NCBI RefSeq assembly: GCF_036014195.1
Contig: NZ_CP107918.1
Span: 5,952,001-6,016,000, forward strand
DNA length: 64,000 bases
From: Streptomyces sp. NBC_00442
GTDB lineage: Bacteria > Actinomycetota > Actinomycetes > Streptomycetales > Streptomycetaceae
Direction: 5' to 3'
Below, in pieces: positions 17,092 through 25,590 of the stretch. How positions within the stretch are numbered: position 1 is the stretch's first letter; every line of letters begins with the position of its first letter. Both the position numbers and the translations under genes were made by a program. The notes below the pieces were generated by a model that worked only from the letters and a program-made list of their open reading frames with translations, had not been told where the DNA came from and ran no database searches.

Positions 17092-19389
17092 TCATTCCCC
17101 GGCCGTGACGCCGTCCCGCGCCGCGGGCTCGAAGCGCACCACCACCGACTTGCTGGCCGGGGTGTTGCTGACGTCGGCCGTGGAGCCGAGGGGGACCAGG
17201 ACGTTGGTCTCGGGATAGTAGGCGGCGGCGCAACCCCGCGCCGTCGGGTAGTGCACGACGCGGAAGCCCGGCGCGCGCCGCTCCACGCCGTCCTTCCACT
17301 CGCTCACGAGATCCGTGTACGCCCCGTCGGCCAGGCCCAGTGCGGCCGCGTCGGCGGGGTTGACCATGACGACGCGGCGGCCGCCCTTGATGCCGCGGTA
17401 GCGGTCGTCGAGGCCGTAGATGGTGGTGTTGTACTGGTCGTGCGAGCGCAGGGTCTGGAGCAGCAGCCGGCCCTCGGGCAGCTCGGGGAACTCGACGGGC
17501 GCTGCCGTGAAGTTGGCCTTGCCGGTGGCGGTGGGGAAGCGCCGCTCGTCGCGCGGGGCGTGCGGCAGCTGGAAGCCGCCGGGATGGGCGACCTTGGCGT
17601 TGAAGTCCTCGAAGCCGGGAACGACCCGCGCGATGCGGTCGCGGATCGTGGCGTAGTCCTGCTCGAACTCCGCCCAGTCGATCACCGAGGCGGCGCCCAG
17701 GGTGGCCCGCGCCATGCGGGCCACGATGGCCGGCTCGGACAGCAGGTGGCGGCCGGCGGGGGTGAGGTTGCCGCGGGAGGCGTGCACCATGGCCATGGAG
17801 TCCTCCACCGTCACGAACTGCCGGCCGCTCTTTTGCACGTCCTTGTCGGTGCGCCCCAGGGTGGGCAGGATCAGGGCGCGCCGGCCGGTCACCGCGTGCG
17901 AGCGGTTGAGCTTGGTCGAGACGTGCACGGTGAGCGAGGCCCGGCGCATGGCGGCCTCGGTGACGTCGGTGTCGGGGGTGGCGCTCACGAAGTTGCCGCC
18001 CATGGCGAAGAACACCTTCGCCCTGCCGTCGCGCAGCGCCTCGATGGACCGCACGACGTCGTAGCCGTGGTGGCGGGGCGGGGCGAAGCCGAATTCCTTC
18101 TCCAGGGCGTCGAGGAAGGCTGGGGCGGGCCGCTCGAAGATGCCCATGGTGCGGTCGCCCTGCACGTTGGAGTGGCCGCGCACCGGGCAGACCCCGGCAC
18201 CGGGACGGCCGATGTTGCCGCGCAGGAGAAGGAAGTTGACGACCTCGCGGATGGTCGGCACGGAGTGGTTGTGCTGGGTCAGGCCCATGGCCCAGCACAC
18301 GATGGTGCGCTTGGAGGCGAGGACCATCGCCAGGGCCCGCTCGATCTCGGCGCGGCTCAGGCCGGTCGCGGCCAGGGCGGGCTCCCAGTCGGCTTCGCGC
18401 GCGGCGGCCCTGAACTCCTCGAAGCCGTGGGTGTGTTCGCGGACGAACAGCTCGTCGACGGCGCCCTCGGTCTCCAGGATCAGCTTGTTGAGGAGACGGA
18501 ACAGGGCCTGGTCGCCGCCGATGCGGATCTGCAGGAACAGGTCGGTGAGGGCGGCGCCCTTGATCATGCCCTGCGGGGTCTGCGGGTTCTTGAACTTCTC
18601 CAGGCCCGCCTCCGGCAGCGGATTCACGGAGATGATCTTGGCGCCGGCGTGCTTCGCCTTCTCCAGGGCGGACAGCATCCGGGGATGGTTGGTGCCCGGG
18701 TTCTGCCCGGCGACCACGATGAGGTCGGCCTGGTGGAGGTCTTCGAGGGAGACGCTGCCCTTGCCGATGCCGATGGTCTCGGTGAGCGCCGAACCGGACG
18801 ACTCGTGGCACATGTTGGAGCAGTCCGGCAGGTTGTTGGTGCCGAACTCGCGGGCGAAGAGCTGGAGCAGGAACGCGGCTTCGTTGCTGGTGCGGCCCGA
18901 GGTGTAGAAGAGCGCCTCGTCGGGGGAGGCGAGCGCGGTGAGCTCCTCGGCGATGATCTCGAAGGCCCGCTCCCAGGCGACGGCCTCGTACCGGTCGGCG
19001 CCCTCGGGCAGATACATCGGCTGGGTGATGCGGCCCTGCTGGCCCAGCCAGTACCCACTGCGCGTGGCGAGGTCGGCGAGGGGGTGCGCGGCGAAGAAGT
19101 CGGGCGTGACGCGGCGCAGCGTGGCCTCCTCGGCGACCGCCTTCGCGCCGTTCTCGCAGAATTCCGCCGTGTGCCGCTTGTCGCCCTCCGGCCAGGCGCA
19201 GCCGGGGCAGTCGAAGCCGTCCTTCTGGTTGACCTTGAGGAGGGTCTGCGCCGTGCGGCGCACGCCCATCTGCTGCTGGGCCATGAGCAGGGTGTGACCG
19301 ATGGCGGGGAGCCCGGCGGCGGCGTGCTTGGGCGCGGCGACCTGCGGCGCGTCCTGGACCGGATCACCTGCGGGCGGCTTGCTGGCCAT
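17092..19389 (-). CDS. FdhF/YdeP family molybdopterin oxidoreductase
   Basis: 765 residues from ATG 19389, which has GGGGAG 8 nt upstream. Motifs are DCPGCAW and AEFCENG near residues 60-80 (metal/cofactor Cys), SGRTSNEAAFLLQLFAREFGTNN, WAMGLTQHNHSVPTIREVVNFLLLRGNIGRPGAGVCPVRGHSNVQGDRTMGI, and a C-terminal molybdopterin-dinucleotide-binding domain (RSHDQYNTTIYGLDDRYRG). The family resembles formate dehydrogenase alpha; E. coli YdeP is linked to acid resistance, but the substrate is generally unknown. It is divergent from polA, with both promoters packed into 75 bp, and the promoter resembles the DNA-damage motif. Confidence 0.88.
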   Translation of the reverse strand: MASKPPAGDPVQDAPQVAAPKHAAAGLPAIGHTLLMAQQQMGVRRTAQTLLKVNQKDGFDCPGCAWPEGDKRHTAEFCENGAKAVAEEATLRRVTPDFFAAHPLADLATRSGYWLGQQGRITQPMYLPEGADRYEAVAWERAFEIIAEELTALASPDEALFYTSGRTSNEAAFLLQLFAREFGTNNLPDCSNMCHESSGSALTETIGIGKGSVSLEDLHQADLIVVAGQNPGTNHPRMLSALEKAKHAGAKIISVNPLPEAGLEKFKNPQTPQGMIKGAALTDLFLQIRIGGDQALFRLLNKLILETEGAVDELFVREHTHGFEEFRAAAREADWEPALAATGLSRAEIERALAMVLASKRTIVCWAMGLTQHNHSVPTIREVVNFLLLRGNIGRPGAGVCPVRGHSNVQGDRTMGIFERPAPAFLDALEKEFGFAPPRHHGYDVVRSIEALRDGRAKVFFAMGGNFVSATPDTDVTEAAMRRASLTVHVSTKLNRSHAVTGRRALILPTLGRTDKDVQKSGRQFVTVEDSMAMVHASRGNLTPAGRHLLSEPAIVARMARATLGAASVIDWAEFEQDYATIRDRIARVVPGFEDFNAKVAHPGGFQLPHAPRDERRFPTATGKANFTAAPVEFPELPEGRLLLQTLRSHDQYNTTIYGLDDRYRGIKGGRRVVMVNPADAAALGLADGAYTDLVSEWKDGVERRAPGFRVVHYPTARGCAAAYYPETNVLVPLGSTADVSNTPASKSVVVRFEPAARDGVTAGE

Positions 19390-19433
19390 GGCGCTGCTCC
19401 CCTTCGAGCGGACACGAGATGCGTACGCCTCCG

Positions 19434-19456
19434 ATCCTGTCACGCACCGCTGACAG
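19434..19456 (-). promoter_or_regulatory. Weaker copy of the TTGTCAG-N7-(-10) motif facing the FdhF gene
   Basis: On the minus strand CTGTCAGCGG is followed by 7 nt and CAGGAT, the same spacing as the polA motif with two changes in the left half. Predicted transcription start is about 38 nt before ATG 19389. It lies back to back with the polA site. Confidence 0.45.
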
Positions 19457-19485
19457 CGAAGGGCCCGGACCGGGACTGGCCAGGA

Positions 19486-19508
19486 TTGTCAGTGGGGCGT
19501 GGCAGGAT
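19486..19508 (+). promoter_or_regulatory. DNA-damage-type promoter of polA (PafBC/RecA-NDp-like)
   Basis: TTGTCAGTGG (19486-19495), 7 nt, then CAGGAT (19503-19508) ending 7 nt before the polA ATG, so the transcript should be leaderless. The same architecture precedes uvrB, ogt and the SNF2 gene in this window. The resemblance to the mycobacterial RecA-independent damage motif is from knowledge of that motif. Confidence 0.75.
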
Positions 19509-19515
19509 CGGGGTC

Positions 19516-22227
19516 ATGGCTGAGACAGCATCGAAGAAGACCCCGGACCCCCGACCGCGCCTGCTCCTCATGGACGGGCACTCCCTGGCGTACCGGGCGT
19601 TCTTCGCGCTGCCCGCGGAGAACTTCACAACCGCGACGGGCCAGCCGACCAACGCGGTCTACGGCTTCATGTCCATGCTCGCGAACACCCTGCGTGACGA
19701 GGCACCCACGCATTTCGCGGTGGCGTTCGACGTGTCCCGCAAGACGTGGCGCTCCACGGAGTTCCCCGAGTACAAGGCGAACCGCTCGAAGACGCCCGAC
19801 GAGTTCAAGGGCCAGGTCGAGCTGATCGGCGAGCTGCTCGACGCGATGCACGTCGACCGCTTCGCCACCGACGGCTTCGAGGCGGACGACATCATCGCCA
19901 CCCTGGCCACCCAGGCCGAGGCGGCCGGCTTCGAGGTCCTGATCGTCACCGGCGACCGCGACTCCTTCCAGCTGGTCTCCGACCACGTCACCGTCCTCTA
20001 TCCCACCAAGGGCGTCTCCGAGCTGACCCGGTTCACCCCGGCGAAGGTCGAGGAGAAGTACGGCCTGACCCCGGCGCAGTACCCGGACTTCGCGGCCCTG
20101 CGCGGCGACCCGTCCGACAACCTGCCGGGCATCCCCGGCGTCGGTGAGAAGACCGCCGCGAAGTGGATCAACCAGTTCGGTTCGTTCGCGGAGCTCGTCG
20201 AGCGAGCCGAAGAGGTCAAGGGCAAGGCAGGGCAGAACTTCCGCGACCACCTCGACGCGGTCAAGCTCAACCGCCGCCTCACCGAGATGGTCAAGGACGT
20301 CGAGCTGCCCAAGGGCCCGGCCGAGCTGGAGCGCGCCGCCTACGACCGTGCCGCGGTGACCGGCGTCCTCGATGTCCTGGAGATCCGCAATCCGTCGCTG
20401 CGCGAGCGCCTCCTCGCCGTCGACCCGGGCGCGGGCGAGGCCCAGGCCCCCGAGCCGGCCGCGGGCGTCGACGTCGACGGCACGGTTCTGGGCGCGGGCG
20501 AGCTCGCTCCGTGGCTGGCCGAGCACGGTGGGCAGCCGCTCGGCGTGGCCACCGTCGACACCTGGGCGCTCGGCACCGGAAGCGTCACGGAGATCGCGCT
20601 GGCCGCGGCGGACGGGGCGGCCGGCTGGTTCGACCCGGCGCTGATCGACGAGAGCGACGAGCGGGCCTTCGCCGCCTGGATGGCCGACGCCGCCCAGCCC
20701 AAGATCATGCACAACGCCAAGGCCGCCATGCGGGTCTTCCCCGAGCACGGCTGGAGCATCGCCGGCGTCACCATGGACACCGCGCTCGCCGCCTACCTCG
20801 TCAAGCCCGGCCGCCGCTCCTTCGCCCTGGACGCCCTGTCGGTGGAGTACTTGGGCCGAGAGCTGGCCCCGGCCGGCGCCGCCGACGGACAGCTCGCGTT
20901 CGGCGCGGACGACGAGGCGGAGGCAGCCGCCCTGATGACGCAGGCGCGCGCCGTCCTCGACCTGGGCGGTGCGTTCACCGAGCGGCTCAAGGAAGTCGGC
21001 GCCGCCGACCTGCTGCACGACGTGGAGCTGCCCACCTCCCTCCTCCTGGCCCGTATGGAGCGGTACGGCATCGCCGCCGACCGCGCCCACCTGGAAGCGA
21101 TGGAGCAGCAGTTCGCCGGCGCGGTCCAGCAGGCCGTGAAGGAGGCGCACGCCTCGGTGGGTCACGAGTTCAACCTGGGCTCGCCCAAGCAGCTCCAGGA
21201 AGTCCTCTTCGGTGAACTGGCGCTGCCCAAGACGAAGAAGACCAAGACCGGCTACACCACCGACGCCGACGCGCTGGCCTGGCTCGCCGCCCAGACCGAG
21301 CACGAACTGCCCGTCGTCATGCTGCGCCACCGCGAACAGGCGAAGCTGCGCGTCACCGTCGAAGGCCTGGTCAAGACGATCGCGGCGGACGGCCGCATCC
21401 ACACCACGTTCAACCAGACCGTCGCCGCGACCGGCCGTCTCTCCTCCACCGATCCCAACCTGCAGAACATTCCCGTCCGCACCGACGAGGGCCGTGCGAT
21501 CAGGCGGGGCTTCGTGGTCGGCGAAGGCTACGAGTCGCTGCTCACCGCGGACTACAGCCAGATCGAACTGCGCGTGATGGCCCACCTGTCGGAGGACGCG
21601 GGCCTGATCGAGGCGTTCACCTCCGGCGAGGACCTGCACACCACGGTCGCCTCCCAGGTCTTCGGCGTCGCCAAGTCCCAGGTCGACCCGGAGATGCGGC
21701 GCAAGATCAAGGCGATGTCGTACGGCCTGGCGTACGGTCTGTCCGCCTTCGGTCTCTCGCAGCAGCTGAACATCGAGGCCGGCGAGGCGCGCGGCCTGAT
21801 GGACACGTTCTTCGAGCGCTTCGGCGGCGTACGGGAGTATCTGCAGCGCGCCGTCGAGGAAGCCCGCGCGACGGGCTACACGGAGACGATGCTGGGCCGG
21901 CGCCGCTACCTGCCCGACCTCAACAGCGACAACCGCCAGCGCCGCGAGATGGCCGAGCGGATGGCTCTCAACGCCCCGATCCAGGGCACGGCGGCCGACA
22001 TCGTGAAGGTCGCGATGCTGAACGTGGACCGCGCCCTGACCGAAGCGGGCCTCACTTCCCGTCTGCTGCTCCAGGTCCACGACGAAATCGTCCTGGAAGT
22101 CGCACCGGGGGAGCGCGAGCGGGTCGAGGCCCTGGTCCGCCGCGAGATGGCGGGAGCGGTGCAGCTGCGCGCCCCGCTGGACGTGTCGGTGGGCTCGGGC
22201 GACGACTGGGAGTCCGCGGCCCACTGA
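19516..22227 (+). CDS. polA: DNA polymerase I
   Basis: 903 residues. The 5'-3' nuclease domain (about 12-300) has LLLMDGHSLAYRAFFA, DGFEADDIIATLA and the helix-hairpin-helix GDPSDNLPGIPGVGEKTA. The middle 3'-5' exonuclease region (about 320-500) lacks the DxE motif (VDTWALGTGS instead), so proofreading should be lost, as in other actinobacterial Pol I. The polymerase domain has motif A DYSQIELRVMAH, motif B RRKIKAMSYGLAYGLS and motif C LLQVHDEIVLEV. It fills gaps in repair and removes Okazaki primers. The promoter is of the damage type; a hairpin terminator follows at 22254. Confidence 0.97.
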   Translation: MAETASKKTPDPRPRLLLMDGHSLAYRAFFALPAENFTTATGQPTNAVYGFMSMLANTLRDEAPTHFAVAFDVSRKTWRSTEFPEYKANRSKTPDEFKGQVELIGELLDAMHVDRFATDGFEADDIIATLATQAEAAGFEVLIVTGDRDSFQLVSDHVTVLYPTKGVSELTRFTPAKVEEKYGLTPAQYPDFAALRGDPSDNLPGIPGVGEKTAAKWINQFGSFAELVERAEEVKGKAGQNFRDHLDAVKLNRRLTEMVKDVELPKGPAELERAAYDRAAVTGVLDVLEIRNPSLRERLLAVDPGAGEAQAPEPAAGVDVDGTVLGAGELAPWLAEHGGQPLGVATVDTWALGTGSVTEIALAAADGAAGWFDPALIDESDERAFAAWMADAAQPKIMHNAKAAMRVFPEHGWSIAGVTMDTALAAYLVKPGRRSFALDALSVEYLGRELAPAGAADGQLAFGADDEAEAAALMTQARAVLDLGGAFTERLKEVGAADLLHDVELPTSLLLARMERYGIAADRAHLEAMEQQFAGAVQQAVKEAHASVGHEFNLGSPKQLQEVLFGELALPKTKKTKTGYTTDADALAWLAAQTEHELPVVMLRHREQAKLRVTVEGLVKTIAADGRIHTTFNQTVAATGRLSSTDPNLQNIPVRTDEGRAIRRGFVVGEGYESLLTADYSQIELRVMAHLSEDAGLIEAFTSGEDLHTTVASQVFGVAKSQVDPEMRRKIKAMSYGLAYGLSAFGLSQQLNIEAGEARGLMDTFFERFGGVREYLQRAVEEARATGYTETMLGRRRYLPDLNSDNRQRREMAERMALNAPIQGTAADIVKVAMLNVDRALTEAGLTSRLLLQVHDEIVLEVAPGERERVEALVRREMAGAVQLRAPLDVSVGSGDDWESAAH

Positions 22228-22253
22228 CGAGGCGGGCGGGGGTTCGGCTTCAT

Positions 22254-22294
22254 GGGGCCGCGGCCGGTGGGAGTGTTCCCCCGGCCGCGGCCCC
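22254..22294 (+). terminator. polA terminator hairpin
   Basis: A perfect 14-bp GC stem (22254-22267 with 22281-22294) and 13-nt loop, 27 bp after the polA stop. No T-run. Confidence 0.7.
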
Positions 22295-22493
22295 TCGCGT
22301 TAGCCGTCCGTTAGCGGTGAGCCGTTGGATGGCAGTCGCCGCCCGGCTGTCATGCGTCGGTACGGGCACATGGCGAATCAGTGAAAACCGGTCGGACAGC
22401 GGTGCCGCGGCACAGCAGGTTGCCGTAGGGTCACCTGAGTTCATGCAGCGCCGGGGAGCGCGAACATTCGAGTACCGGGGAGGGACTTGACGT

Positions 22494-24266
22494 ATGGCAC
22501 CGCACATGGGCCGACGACTGCGCAAGGGAGCGGGCACCACGGCGGTGGCCGCGCTGGCGGTGGCGGCGCTTTCCGCATCGCAGGCGCCGGGGGTCGTGCA
22601 CGCGAGCAACCCGACCGACCAGGCGGCCTCGGACGTGACGCCGACCCCGGCGCCCGACGCCCCGGCCTCGGGCAACTCCCCGTACTACACCGACCTTCCG
22701 CCCCTGGTGTCGCCGACGCCGCCGCCGAACGCCTCGGCCCCGCCGATCGGTCAGCTCCCCGCCGGTGACCAGCAGGGCATACCGGCGACGGTGCTCGACG
22801 CGTACCAGAAGGCGCAGGCGGCCCTCGCGCGCGACAGGCCCGACTGCCACCTTCCCTGGCAGCTGCTCGGCGGCATCGGCAAGGTCGAGTCGGGCCACGC
22901 CAACGGCGGCCGGGTCAATGCCAACGGCACCACGCTCACCCCGATCCTCGGCCCGGTGCTCAACGGCGCCGGGTTCGCCAACATCAGCGACACCGATGGC
23001 GGCGTGTACGACGGTGACAAGGTGCACGACCGGGCGGTCGGGCCGATGCAGTTCATCCCGTCGACCTGGGCGCACTCCGGCCGGGACGGCAACGGCGACG
23101 GTGTCAACGACCCGAACAACGTGTACGACGCCGCGCTCGCCGCCGGCTTCTACCTGTGCGGCAACGGTCGCGACCTCGCGGTCAAGGCCGATCTCGACAA
23201 GGCGATCCTGAGCTACAACCAGTCGCAGGAGTACCTGACGACGGTCACGACGTGGTTCGACTTCTACCGGCGCGGCACCCACGAGGTTCCCGACGGCACG
23301 GGCTCGCTGCCGAGCGGCCGCAGCGACCAGAACGCCGGCAAGCGGTCGACGCCGTCGGCGCCGCCGAGCACCCCGGCGACCAAGCCGGGCTCGAAGCCGG
23401 GCTCCAAGCCCACGACCAAGCCGACGTCACCCGCGACGCCGACCGCTCCGCCGGCCAAGCCGCCGGTCACGCCCACCAAGCCGGGCGGCGGCGAGGGCAC
23501 ACCGACGCCGGTGCCGAGGGCCAAGACGCTGGAGAACGCGGGCACCAAGGAGCTGACGGCGTTCGCCGGCGGCGCGTTCTCCGGGCAGCCGACGGTGCGC
23601 GTCAAGGACGACTCCGGCAAGGCGATGGCGCAGGCGACCGTGAAGTTCGAGATCGTCGGCGACACCGACACCCGCTTCGCCGGCGGCGCGACCACCGCGT
23701 CCGTGCCCACCGCGGCCGACGGCACCGTGGCGGCCCCGGCGTTGAAGGCCGGTGAGAAGACCGGCACGTTCACCGTGCGCGCCACGGTCGTCACGTCCTC
23801 CGTGCCCGCCGTCGAGTGGAAGGCGACCGTCGTCGCCCGCCAGGCCGACGTGCTCACCCGCGGCGACACGAAGGCGCTGACGGCGGCTCCCGGCGCCGAG
23901 TTCGCGGACGTCGTGTCGCTCAAGGCGACCTACAAGGGCGCCGCGGCCTCCGGTGTCGCGGCCTCCGCCACCATGATCGCGACCCCGGCCGCGGGCGCCG
24001 ACCCGAAGGCCGCGCCGAAGACCAACGACCCCAAGAGCAACGACCCCAAGAGCAACGACCCCAAGGTCAACGACAAGGGCCCGTACTTCAAGGACGCCAA
24101 GGGCAACCCGGTCCGCGAGCTGAAGGATCTGAAGACCGACGACAAGGGCGTGCTTGCCCTGCCCAAGATGTACGCGGACGGCGAGAGCGGCACGTTCCTG
24201 CTGCGCGTCACCACCGAGGGCGGCGCCACGATCACCGTCGAACTCAAGGTGGCCGCCGCCTCCTGA
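22494..24266 (+). CDS. Secreted lytic transglycosylase with C-terminal beta-sandwich domains
   Basis: 590 residues; ATG 22494 has GAGGG about 9 nt upstream. A Sec signal (RRLRKG, Ala-rich core) comes first. Residues about 100-265 are a goose-lysozyme-like SLT_2 domain: LLGGIGKVESGHANGG with catalytic Glu E132, then GPMQFIPSTW, DPNNVYDAALAAGFYLC and YNQSQEYL. A Pro/Lys/Thr wall-spanning linker follows, then one or two Ig/invasin-like domains (about 345-590) interrupted by three NDPKS repeats. It should cleave peptidoglycan glycan strands outside the cell. The C-terminal domains may bind the wall or position the enzyme. Confidence 0.85.
   Translation: MAPHMGRRLRKGAGTTAVAALAVAALSASQAPGVVHASNPTDQAASDVTPTPAPDAPASGNSPYYTDLPPLVSPTPPPNASAPPIGQLPAGDQQGIPATVLDAYQKAQAALARDRPDCHLPWQLLGGIGKVESGHANGGRVNANGTTLTPILGPVLNGAGFANISDTDGGVYDGDKVHDRAVGPMQFIPSTWAHSGRDGNGDGVNDPNNVYDAALAAGFYLCGNGRDLAVKADLDKAILSYNQSQEYLTTVTTWFDFYRRGTHEVPDGTGSLPSGRSDQNAGKRSTPSAPPSTPATKPGSKPGSKPTTKPTSPATPTAPPAKPPVTPTKPGGGEGTPTPVPRAKTLENAGTKELTAFAGGAFSGQPTVRVKDDSGKAMAQATVKFEIVGDTDTRFAGGATTASVPTAADGTVAAPALKAGEKTGTFTVRATVVTSSVPAVEWKATVVARQADVLTRGDTKALTAAPGAEFADVVSLKATYKGAAASGVAASATMIATPAAGADPKAAPKTNDPKSNDPKSNDPKVNDKGPYFKDAKGNPVRELKDLKTDDKGVLALPKMYADGESGTFLLRVTTEGGATITVELKVAAAS
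24024..24068 (+). repeat. Three 15-bp tandem repeats in the transglycosylase gene
   Basis: AACGACCCCAAGAGC occurs at 24024-24038 and 24039-24053, with a variant at 24054-24068, encoding NDPKS NDPKS NDPKV. It is in frame, so copy-number change would alter only linker length. Confidence 0.85.
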
Positions 24267-24403
24267 CGGGCCTCCCGGTCCCCGCTTGTCCAGCAGCCCC
24301 TTCGCCGCCCCGCGGCAGAGGGGCTGTTCGACGTGTTCTCATCTCGGCCGTGCGTTGCTACGGTGCCCACTCCTGACGACCCATCAGTTTGTGGAGGCCG
24401 AGC

Positions 24404-24559
24404 ATGCGCGCCCTGATAGCCGCCGCGATCGGTCTTGCCGCCGCCCTCGCCCTCGTCCTGACCGTCTCGGCCATCGGCGCCCCCGAGGGCAAGACTTCAC
24501 CGAAGCCCCTGCTCACCACCGTGCCCAGCGCCCCCGGGAAGATCACCCAGACCAAGTAG
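24404..24559 (+). CDS. 51-residue single-pass membrane peptide (SPW_0924-like)
   Basis: ATG 24404 has GGAGG 7 nt upstream. The product is 51 residues: a short Met-Arg start, a hydrophobic helix of about 20 residues rich in Ala, Leu and Val, then a polar tail with TSPKPLLTTVPSAPGK. I recall small Streptomyces proteins of this type annotated as the SPW_0924 family, function unknown. It lies 35 bp upstream of the DUF3068 gene on the same strand and is probably co-transcribed. Good SD and codon use make it a real gene despite its size. Confidence 0.75.
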   Translation: MRALIAAAIGLAAALALVLTVSAIGAPEGKTSPKPLLTTVPSAPGKITQTK

Positions 24560-24594
24560 CGATGTCCCAGAGCCAGTTGAGGGAGAGCAGGTCC

Positions 24595-25590
24595 ATGCGA
24601 CGCAAAGCCGGTCTCGTCCTGCTCGCCCTTGCCGTGTTCTTCGCCGCCCTCTCACCCCTGCTGCGCTGGTACGCCTTCCCACGGCTGGCGAAGATCCCGC
24701 CGAGCCAGTACCAGGAAGCGGTCCTCGAAGCGAAGAACGCCACCCTCATCGACTACGCCACCATGCAGTCCAGGACGGTGCCCAAGGTGACGGTCGTCCA
24801 GACGCTCAAGGGCAACGTGGAGGCGGCCAAGGAGATAGAGAAGAGCGCCGGCAAGGACGTCGTCGTGTGGGACACCCTCTCCTATGTGCAGGGACCCGAC
24901 GGCAAGATGGTCTCCCAGATACCCGAGCGCTACATCTTCGACGCGCACACCCAGGCACCCGTCCACGCCACCGGCGAGATGGTCGACGGCGACGCCGTCC
25001 AGCGCAAGGGCATCGAGTTCAAGTGGCCGTTCCTGACCGAGAAGCGGGACTACGAGTACTTCGACTTCCAGGCCCGCACCTCCGCGCCCATCCACTACCA
25101 GGGCACCCAGAAGTTCCACGGACTCGACGTCTACTACTTCGAGCAGACCATCCCCTGGACTAAAGTGCCCTACCCGAAGAAGATGCCGCTGCCCGGCATC
25201 GACTCCAGCACGCTGGAGAAGACCACCGGCACCTCCCTCTGGTACACCACCACCCGCAAGTTCTGGATCGACCCGGTCACCGGCGCTCCGGTCAACGGTG
25301 AGGAGATCAACAAGGAGGAGATGCGCGGCGGCACCCTCCTCGGTGGCCGCGACAAGGTCACCGTGTTCGCCGGCGACGTCAAGATGCGCGACGACTACGT
25401 CCGTTACACCGTCGACCTGGTGAAGAAGAACCGCACCCTGGTCCTGCTGCTCACCTCCTATCTGCCCTGGGGGTTCCTCGGACTCGCCCTGGCCCTGCTC
25501 GCGCTCTCCCTCTGGCTGGAGGCACGCGGCAGGCGCCCCGGCGGCCCGGCTCCCGACGCGACGCAACCGCTCGAACCCGTCATGACCTGA
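24595..25590 (+). CDS. DUF3068 membrane-anchored extracytoplasmic protein
   Basis: 331 residues. One N-terminal helix (KAGLVLLALAVFFAALSPLL), a large outside domain (about 35-275) with YAFPRLAKIP and many Tyr/Trp strands, and a second helix near residue 285 (TLVLLLTSYLPWGFLGLALALLALSLW) before a cytosolic tail. This matches the DUF3068 (PorA-like) family of actinobacterial envelope proteins; role unknown. ATG 24595 has GGGAG upstream; an in-frame ATG at 24562 is also possible. Its 3' end overlaps the convergent hrpB by 11 bp. Confidence 0.85.
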   Translation: MRRKAGLVLLALAVFFAALSPLLRWYAFPRLAKIPPSQYQEAVLEAKNATLIDYATMQSRTVPKVTVVQTLKGNVEAAKEIEKSAGKDVVVWDTLSYVQGPDGKMVSQIPERYIFDAHTQAPVHATGEMVDGDAVQRKGIEFKWPFLTEKRDYEYFDFQARTSAPIHYQGTQKFHGLDVYYFEQTIPWTKVPYPKKMPLPGIDSSTLEKTTGTSLWYTTTRKFWIDPVTGAPVNGEEINKEEMRGGTLLGGRDKVTVFAGDVKMRDDYVRYTVDLVKKNRTLVLLLTSYLPWGFLGLALALLALSLWLEARGRRPGGPAPDATQPLEPVMT

